A DNA stretch of 64,000 nt, taken from Echinometra lucunter. Taxonomy: Eukaryota > Echinodermata > Echinoidea > Camarodonta > Echinometridae. The position numbers and the translations under genes were made by a program. The DNA lies in the NCBI GenBank assembly GCA_029962745.1, contig CM057151.1:1925298-1989297 (forward strand), in the 5' to 3' direction. The notes beneath the pieces were generated by a model that was not told the DNA's origin, made no database searches, and was given only the letters and a program-made list of their open reading frames with translations. Shown piece after piece: positions 58,801 to 64,000 of the stretch (the stretch's first letter is position 1; every line of letters begins with the position of its first letter).

Positions 58801-61058
58801 CATGGTAATATTTGGATGAATAATGAAGCGTTAAAAAGAATAAAGAGAATCAGTCGCTTGTAAACAAAATAGACGCCATTGTATTTTCAGCTGCATACAC
58901 CGCGGTATGTACTGTACCTATGACTATTAGAATTTCTAATAATTATTATGTACATGTAGTTTCCTCATATTTACAGTATACTTTGAATGAAAACTCAAAT
59001 GTATCTAATTCGGCAAGTGAAATCTTGTCACTATGATCTGCCTCAAGACGACTGACCCATAATGCTGTCTAAAAATAAATTGAATGAGTAAGGTCTGCTA
59101 TATGCTCTTTTCTCTTCTGGTAAACTCTAGATGCTAATATGATAACTATATTACCAAATGATAGTTGCATGCTCCAATGCAGGTACTAGGCATATAACCC
59201 CCCCCCCCCCCCCCCCGATCAATTAAAATGAAAAAAAAAAAAAAAAGGAGAGTCAAAGGACCCAGGGTCACTTAAAAGGAAGACGATACCCCGGTGCCCC
59301 TATATGGCTGCACCCACACTATCCCATTGTTAAAGGATTTGTTTTTTGTGGTTTTTTTTAAAAGTCACGGAGGAGAGCTTCATCGGGCACACTGTTTGAA
59401 ACACCACCACAATAAACTCTTCTTTGAAATATCGCCCAACATTGTGTGTTTTGACTATGGAAGTGTAACGACTTGCTAGGTTAATTATATTCAGTTATGT
59501 ATGTCACTGGACGGACGTTCACAGTATTGTAATTCAGTTCAAGAGAGTTCAGGCTTTTCAATCTGAATCTATAGTAATATCATGTAACAGTCCTCTGGCT
59601 AGTCGGTATTGTCTGGACCAAAGGTCTGGACTCTCTGGAGCATGAATAGGATTGTAATGTATTCATTTTTACAGCTGTATGCTTTTAACTTAGGAAGCCG
59701 GAGAAGTCCTTGTATAGCGAGTAGAATATTTTCCTTTCTCAAGTTTTCTGCTCTCACATATTATTTAGTATTATCTTAATAATATTTTTTTTTGTGAGAG
59801 AAGGGTATAATTAGAGCTTAGAATTAGGGATTCGGGGAGAACTACTTCAAGCTATCATATAGATCTCAATCTATGAAGTAAAGTTTTTTTTAAAGGGTAT
59901 TCCACGTCGGGACGAGAGGCGAGTCCAGCTGTCATCCGGTTCTCCCTCATTGTCGGGGTTCGATCTCGTCCGGTCCGGGGTCCGGTCATCTTAGCGCTGG
60001 CTGAAACCACATAAGTGGTATACGGGCTCTGGCTGGGGACGACGCCATCCGCGGAGGCCAAGGGACTCGAACGGCCGCCATAGAAGAGTGGCTAGCCGAG
60101 GGGCCAAGTGGGCGTGGCACAGTGCAGCCAAGCAGTCCAGTCAGGACTGATGGCGAAGACGAGGGCAGCCGACACCCAGCAGAATGTTCTTTTATTTAAG
60201 TTAGGTTTATTTATTTGCAATTCATTTAATGCATTTATTACGATTATAAAAAAAAAATTGTCTATACCCTTTTGAAAATGTAGACTGAAAGCTAAAAGAG
60301 AACTTATAATTAAATTTGGAGTATAACTTTATGACATTTGTTTCTATATCTTGTTATTTGGAGTCTAGTTGCAGTTGAAAAAAAGATCACTAACGTGACA
60401 GGAAGTTTTACACTGACCTCTACCATACAGGCTGGGTACGCAGCGGTAGGGTTCGAGTTTTTTTTACGGACGAAATAGTTCACTGTCGAGGTACCAAGAA
60501 TAACTTCACAATATCATGGGAAAATGCCCGTTTTTCGAGTCACAGAACAAATAGCCCATGGATTTCAAAGTTATTTTTCAGTAGTTCTAAGCAGAAAAAA
60601 CAGGGTCGCACACTTAATTCATATCATACACACCTGTTTCAAACACAAAAAAATGCACACAGGGGGTAAAATACAAAGAAAATCTAGTCCAACATTATAG
60701 GTGTTTAATGGCTGCTCGAGCTACCTCAAGACAATTACCATGTAAGAAACACATGACTTAGATAATCATAAGAAGACTTACTGTTTTTACACTGCTACGA
60801 ATGACAATGATTATTATCTTAAAATACGGCTTAAAATAATTATGCTCTGATATATAATAGAAATGAAGTAAACTGAATCTTTACAAAAAGTTGACTATCA
60901 CCCTTTTCTTTGAGTTTCATGGCTGTTTGACTGTTAGGATTTCTGGTCATTCCTCTCACAGTAAAATTTCTATCCTCAAGCAAGGCTTCAATCAGCGATC
61001 CACCTTGGGCACCTGTAGCTCCGATCACTGTGATCAACTTTGGAGTCGTGGTCGACAT
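51176..61058 (-). CDS. NMRAL1: NmrA-like family (NMRAL1/HSCARG-type) protein, complete, 5 exons
   Basis: NmrA-like proteins are atypical short-chain-dehydrogenase folds that bind NAD(P)H and act as redox sensors rather than enzymes. Joining 61058-60902, 58430-58309, 55343-55103, 53458-53265 and 51415-51176 gives 954 nt (317 residues plus TAG), with all phases agreeing. Human NMRAL1 is about 299. The N-terminus MSTTTPKLITVIGATGAQGG holds the GxxGxxG Rossmann motif (G13, G16, G19). TRNP near residue 39 matches the expected NADP-phosphate Arg. Later blocks are VVYGDYDD, HFVYSG, EFEGKSKVEKF, LPMEGKP, EEYIGRTI and AEDLGAMFEYF. The ATG at 61058 is chosen because it precedes the fold directly; an in-frame upstream ATG at 61157 would add an unconserved 33-residue extension. 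Such families often have several copies, so orthology to NMRAL1 itself is not certain. Confidence 0.93.
51745..51930 (+). repeat. LINE-type tail plus ATT and CAT microsatellites
   Basis: AAGCGCTATATAAATGTATT, the same terminal motif as the LINE ends above, runs into (ATT)n at about 51781-51865 and (TTG)n, then (CAT)n to 51929. Probably a LINE 3' end that seeded the microsatellite. A related short motif lies at 51608-51640. Confidence 0.7.
52150..52330. mobile_element. Small foldback in NmrA-like intron 4
   Basis: AACAGATATTGACTGG near 52148 pairs with CCAGTCAATATCTG near 52310, and an inner pair TTTTCCC/GGGGAAAA brackets a CpG-rich tip (AGCGCTGCGCGCTTC). Non-coding. Confidence 0.6.
52784..52815 (+). 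repeat. GA microsatellite
   Basis: (GA)n run in NmrA-like intron 4. Confidence 0.9.
52912..53118 (-). mobile_element. tRNA-headed SINE, near-complete copy
   Basis: Read on - strand from 53118. The tRNA-like head has a 7-bp acceptor stem GTGCCGT/ACGGCAC, an A-box-like TAGTCGAGTGGTT and B box GGTTCGATCCCC. A body containing TTGAGCAAGGCATTTTATC follows, then an A-rich/(CAA)n tail near 52912. The anticodon arm pairs poorly, so it is not a working tRNA gene. Lies in NmrA-like intron 4. Confidence 0.8.
53265..53458 (-). CDS. NMRAL1: NmrA-like exon 4
   Basis: Acceptor tatatcatcag, donor AAG|gtaagg. Encodes NLPMEGKPLPMIYPPSDGKA, then LLTIFKNPEEYIGRTITIAG and DCKTIDEYAAIASRHVAPYV. Ends in phase 0. 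Confidence 0.92.
53626..54215. mobile_element. 590-bp foldback (MITE-like) in NmrA-like intron 3
   Basis: Ends TTAAAGGACAATGAAACCC and, in reverse, TTAAAGGAGAATGCAACCC. The arms stay similar for about 240 bases, through GAAAGTTTCAGTAA, CCCTATTATGGG, GCATCTGTGATGTCAT and CTCTCCATTCATTTTGT, around an unlike centre of about 120 bases. Non-coding. Confidence 0.88.
55103..55343 (-). CDS. NMRAL1: NmrA-like exon 3
   Basis: Acceptor catttacccag, donor TGGA|gtaagt. Encodes GISLVQAAIRAGVKHFVYSG, then QPSCKEVTGHAYSEFEGKSK, then VEKFMFESGLPSTSVRQPVA and MENILLDFIPLLHDDGYYVW. The FEGKSKVEKF block covers the Lys expected in SDR-like folds. Confidence 0.93.
55867..56640 (+). repeat. Two diverged copies of a 0.4-kb block in tandem
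   Basis: Offset about 409 bases. Shared words in order: GAAACAAGA, CTATAGAAATGCT, TTCTTAGTCTGTCTA, TCAATTTGAGGCAT, TGCAATGCCTTTAATTCCTG, ATGTGTCCATTGAA, AAAATTGTAATATCAC. In NmrA-like intron 2; no coding signal. Confidence 0.8.
56875..57013. mobile_element. Probable hAT-like end with poly-G and poly-C tracts
   Basis: Starts CAGTGGCGTAATGAGCC as in hAT-like copies, then T- and G-runs, GCGACCAATCC and a C-run. The right end is not clear. Confidence 0.4.
57442..57761. mobile_element. Non-autonomous hAT-like element in NmrA-like intron 2
   Basis: Ends CAGTGGCGTAGCAGG and, reversed, CACCCGCGTAGCCAGG, flanked by cacttcca (57434-57441) and cactccca (57762-57769), an 8-bp target duplication with one mismatch. 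CpG-rich ends around a pyrimidine-rich middle. Length and ends fit a hAT derivative; no transposase. Confidence 0.65.
58105..58170. mobile_element. Probable hAT-like terminus
   Basis: G-run and C-run followed by CAGTACGCCAGTG, which reversed is CACTGGCGTACTG, like the termini at 56875 and 57442. Only one end is identifiable. Confidence 0.4.
58309..58430 (-). CDS. NMRAL1: NmrA-like exon 2
   Basis: Acceptor attgtccag, donor GAG|gtatcc. Encodes GVDVVYGDYDDPSTLDCVMA then NSYGVYVVTGAYDEKFYENK. Just past its donor is a 46-base tandem repeat (copies start at 58205 and 58251). Confidence 0.92.
59880..60190. other. CpG-rich patch in NmrA-like intron 1
   Basis: Markedly GC- and CpG-rich (CGTCGGGACGAGAGGCGAG, CCGGTCCGGGGTCCGG) inside AT-rich DNA, with ACCACATAAGTGGT as an imperfect palindrome. 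No reading frame resembles a known protein. It could be an old GC-rich insertion or an internal regulatory island. Confidence 0.5.
60902..61058 (-). CDS. NMRAL1: NmrA-like exon 1 (Rossmann glycine motif)
   Basis: Starts at the ATG and ends AAAGG|gtgata in phase 1. Encodes MSTTTPKLITVIGATGAQGG, then SLIEALLEDRNFTVRGMTRN and PNSQTAMKLKEK. Confidence 0.92.
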
Positions 61059-62345
61059 GGTTCTTCTCCTAGCTAGCACCGTATTTAGAATAAAATGAGA
61101 CCTCGCCTCTATAAGGCTTGTGATTAAGCTACCGCTATGATAATTTTTGAAATTCATTCACGCGGGTCAGGACATTATTCCATGACCCTGGTATTGAGTT
61201 TGTGAAGTGAACTCTTATCATTGCATTCACTCAAGCGGGAATATACATGATTTAGATACAAGTGAGGGAAAAAAGGCAAAAGGGTGCACTGGGGCCCGGA
61301 ATAGGAGGATAATATGATATATGATATAGTGAGGATAATATGGTTTTTATGTGGGGCAAATGGGACGAACCAACAGAAATCAGATACGGAAGCTTAAAAC
61401 AGAGAGATGATGAGATAAGGCCAAGAACACGCGAGAAGACAAGTTAAACGACGAGATGATGAGTTCTTGCAAGTCGGCAAGTCGACTTGTTTGGGACAAG
61501 AAAACGAGATGGCGAGTTATTCGAATTCGGCAAGTCAAAACAAAACGAAACAACAACAACAACAACAACAACAACAAAACTTTCAAGATTATTATGTTTC
61601 AAAGACCTGATTCTTAGCTGCACAATAATTCTTTTCAGAATCTTCATTTTTGGAAAAGGGCCTTTTGACCTGGAACCAATGAATGTGCAAATACATGAAG
61701 GCCGAATGTTTCTTGGGTGAGGGGGAGTCAGTCGTGATTTTCTTCACCCTTTGATATATGAGAGCAAAAGGGAGTATGACTACAAAAACTCTCTACGATA
61801 TAGATGAATCCAGTTTCAAAACACTCTTGTCGGCCATAACTAGGGGGCTTCCAAAGAAGAACAAAAACTAATTCAGTGGGTTGTGCAATGAGCCAGGTGC
61901 GTTGCTATGTCAGTGTATAAATTATCTTTTGTTAGGCATACCTGAAGCCCCCCAGTTAGAAATTACCATAAAAAACAGCACCCAAACCGAATTGGTCTAT
62001 AGGAAAGTGGATGGGAAACCAAATGGAGAAGCTTATTACAAAAGTTCTTCCGGAGAACGTTCTGCGTGCATGTGCTATGACAGACAAGGTTTAAAAACCA
62101 TTATTACAGCTTCTACTTTGAATATTTAATTTTTCGAAGAGTGTAGATAGAGTTGAAGGAGCATGCATAAATATCTCAAATCCAGACTGATATAATTTCT
62201 GTATAAATAAAATATCATGATGACAAGTCAGCAAGAGGTGACATGTGCGGTTCACAGGGTTCATGGATCATCGTGATCATTATTTAATGTTTGTAAGTTG
62301 ACATTTATTGTGCAAAAATCTTTTGACCCAAACCCGCCGCAAAGT
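61059..62345. other. Upstream region of the NmrA-like gene
   Basis: Should contain the 5'UTR and promoter of the - strand gene. I see no convincing TATA box. A (CAA)n run is at 61551-61577. An open frame at 61930-62129 has no match I recognise. Confidence 0.45.
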
Positions 62346-62515
62346 TAGCCTTTTTTTATTTTTTAAAGAAACACGCTGGTATTGATATGTGTATAGCACG
62401 ATAATTCATTTAATATACGATAAAACTTAAAGAGTAATGTAGATAAAAAAAGCCTTACTCAAGGACATAAGTGCCGTGCCGGGGATCGAACCCACTGGAG
62501 TACGAAAACCTCCAC
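62346..62515 (-). mobile_element. tRNA-headed SINE, second copy, damaged head
   Basis: Matches the copy at 52912-53118 in body and tail order (GTGCCG with GGTTCGATCCCC, TTGAGTAAGGC, ATTAC, TTTAAGTTT, then TTTCTTTAAAAAA). The tRNA head is internally deleted. Confidence 0.75.
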
Positions 62516-62639
62516 GACACCTCCACACCTTTAAAAAACCACAATGATCGATATAATGTCTATTAAAATTCCTCAATATATTTTACCCTTCGGAGCACCT
62601 GTAGTTTCATGCACTTACATCTAATAGTTAACTTGATAT

Positions 62640-63290
62640 TAATATGGTCGTTGAACAATGAAAACAATGAAATTTCTGAAGTTGCCTTTATAGACCTTCG
62701 GAAGGCTTTTCATTGTCTGGATCATGAGCTACTTTTACATAAATTAGCTCGTATAGGTTGTAGTAACACTGTTAACTGGTTCAAATCATATTTAGGTGAT
62801 CGACAACAAGTCACCCAATTCAAAGGAGTCAAGTTGTATCCATCAGCCATCAAATTAGGCGTGCCACAAGGTTCAATTCTTGGTCCACTTTTATTTACAA
62901 TTTATGTCAAAAGTCTGCCTGAATGTACTACAGAAGGTATAATAGATAATTATGTACGCTGACGATACGACACTTACCGTCAGTGCAAATAATGCGACTG
63001 TTTTGGAAGAAAAAGTAACTGTTGCATGAAACAGAGTCATGACGTTGATAAAGGAAAATCGTCTCGTTCCTAAACACTGAAAAACTTGTATCATGATAAT
63101 AGGCTCTCGTGCTAATCTCAGGAAAATTGAATCTTTCACCATTTCATTAAATGGCAGTTTGATAAAGAGAGTTCAATTCACCAAATGCCTAGGAGTTCTG
63201 ATAGATGAAGAATTGAAATGGTCTAAACAAATAGAAAACGTAAGTAAACTTACCCATGCAGAAAAACATCGGCGTAATAAAGAGAGCTAA
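62640..63290 (+). mobile_element. Non-LTR retrotransposon RT domain, 5' piece, degraded
   Basis: Encodes VAFIDLRKAFHCLDHELLLH (motif A, with His where Asp follows AF), then VNWFKSYLGDRQQVTQFKGV and KLGVPQGSILGPLLFTIYVK (motif B). YADDTT (motif C) follows at 62956 in another frame, and two stops follow that. Ends near the poly-C at 63297, where the continuity of the element is broken by the foldback at 63335-63703. Confidence 0.88.
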
Positions 63291-63334
63291 GAGTCCCCCC
63301 CCCCCCCCCCCCAACGTTCCTTGAATTTACTTTG

Positions 63335-63703
63335 TATGGTGACCCTGAAGTAGGCTCGACAATAGGTCGTGTGCGACGTGAATTTCGCATCCCAGGTCCT
63401 GAACTTTGCATCCCAAGTCGTGAAATTCACGACCCGCGATGCGAAATTCATGACCCGTGGCGCAAACTTTGCATCCCAAGTCGTGAAATTCACGACCCGC
63501 GGTGCGAAATTCAGGACCCGTGGCACGAACTTTGCATCCCAGTCCTGAATTTCGCACTGCGGGTCGTGAATTTCACGACTTGGGATGCAAAGTTTGCGCC
63601 ACGGGTCATGAATTTCATGACCTCGCAAGCGAAGTTCAGAACCTGGGATGCGAAATTCACGTCGCACATGACCTATTGTCGAGCGTACTTCAGGGCCACC
63701 ATA
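63335..63703. mobile_element. CpG-rich foldback element inserted in a LINE
   Basis: About 369 bp with inverted ends TATGGTG(A/G)CCCTGAAGTA, extended by GCTCGACAATAGGTC and GACGTGAATTTCGCATCCCA. The arms contain roughly 63-68-base tandem units rich in TCGTGAAATTCACGACCCGC, itself nearly palindromic, so the whole element folds on itself at two scales. It divides the LINE at 62640-64000. No coding capacity. Confidence 0.8.
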
Positions 63704-64000
63704 ACTTTGTTACCACGATTTGATTACTGCTCTGTGGTATATGGTCGAATAGATTTCAATCCCATTCAACTAAGCTGCAAGAATAACATTGAACAAAACG
63801 TATGACACGCCGTATGACACGCCGTTGGCTGATTTGTTCAAAAGTCTGAAATGGATGAGTCTAGACAAACGGTTTGAGTTAAGTCGCGTTATGATGATAC
63901 ATAAATACGTTCATAACTTAGCACCTTCTTACTTTCAGGTAGGCTTAATCAATCCTAATGATGTACATGAGCCTCATACAAGGCAAATAGATAATGGATG
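63704..64000 (+). mobile_element. Non-LTR retrotransposon, C-terminal RT piece, continues off window
   Basis: After the foldback the LINE protein resumes: LPRFDYCSVVYGRIDFNPIQ, then after frameshifts PLADLFKSLKWMSLDKRFEL, MMIHKYVHNLAPSYFQ and PNDVHEPHTRQID. This fits the conserved C-terminal zone of CR1/Jockey-like elements. The fragment order and strand match 62640-63290, so both come from one copy split by an insertion. Confidence 0.82.

Noticed and set aside
61059..61157. Upstream in-frame ATG for the NmrA-like protein
   Set aside because: It would add 33 residues before the Rossmann fold that family members do not have; the ATG at 61058 is the better start, though the longer form is not excluded.
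61881..62129. Open frame containing PEAPQLEITIKNSTQTELVY
   Set aside because: Looks vaguely like an extracellular domain piece, but there is no recognised family and no linked exons; it ends in a stop after about 65 residues. Left unassigned.
1..64000. CRISPR arrays, operons, prokaryotic mobile elements
   Set aside because: The window has split genes with GT-AG introns and animal-type repeats; the direct repeats found are tandem or transposon-derived with no regular spacer structure.

Overview
The window is AT-rich metazoan nuclear DNA with long repeat-filled introns and GT-AG exon structure. Its mix of a tRNA-headed SINE, foldback MITEs, degraded non-LTR retrotransposons and long simple repeats fits a marine deuterostome. 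An echinoderm, most likely a sea urchin, is my best guess; this is an inference and not a species call.

Two genes can be reconstructed. (1) On the + strand, 7958-42545 carries 21 core exons of CADPS/CAPS (calcium-dependent secretion activator). They run from the linker before the C2 domain through C2, PH and the MUN/MHD region to the acidic C-terminus and stop codon, followed by a poly(A) signal. All exon phases join without conflict, giving about 907 residues. The N-terminal third of the protein (about 370 residues in vertebrates) is not in the window and should lie upstream, so 1-7957 is probably intron. Four further short in-frame candidates (27, 24, 24 and 42 nt) sit in CAPS introns with good splice sites and look like optional microexons. 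(2) On the - strand, five exons between 61058 and 51176 form a complete NmrA-like (NMRAL1/HSCARG-type) NAD(P)H-sensor protein of 317 residues. The two genes are convergent, with about 8.6 kb between their stop codons.

Layout: 1-1168 is part of a non-LTR retrotransposon on the - strand. 2830-4347 holds CAATTG-rich arrays and a CCCCTA telomere-like tract. 6607-8929 holds two copies of one MITE. CAPS exons and introns fill 7958-42545, with exon-derived tandem repeats after exon 3 and a near-perfect partial duplication of exon 15. 42546-51175 is 3'UTR and intergenic DNA with a LINE 3' end, a GAT-rich satellite and a GAA tract. 51176-61058 is the NmrA-like gene, whose introns hold a SINE, a 590-bp foldback, a locally duplicated 0.4-kb block and hAT-like elements. 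61059-64000 is upstream sequence, a second SINE copy, and a LINE split by a CpG-rich foldback.

The most unusual observations are the ladder of about eight decaying copies of the 3' end of CAPS exon 3 plus its splice donor inside the next intron, the 127-bp-period duplication of exon 15 whose second donor would break the frame, the set of in-frame microexon candidates, and a hairpin with nearly 100-bp arms ending 43 bases before a CAPS splice acceptor. I found no prokaryote-type system, CRISPR array, rRNA or functional tRNA gene.
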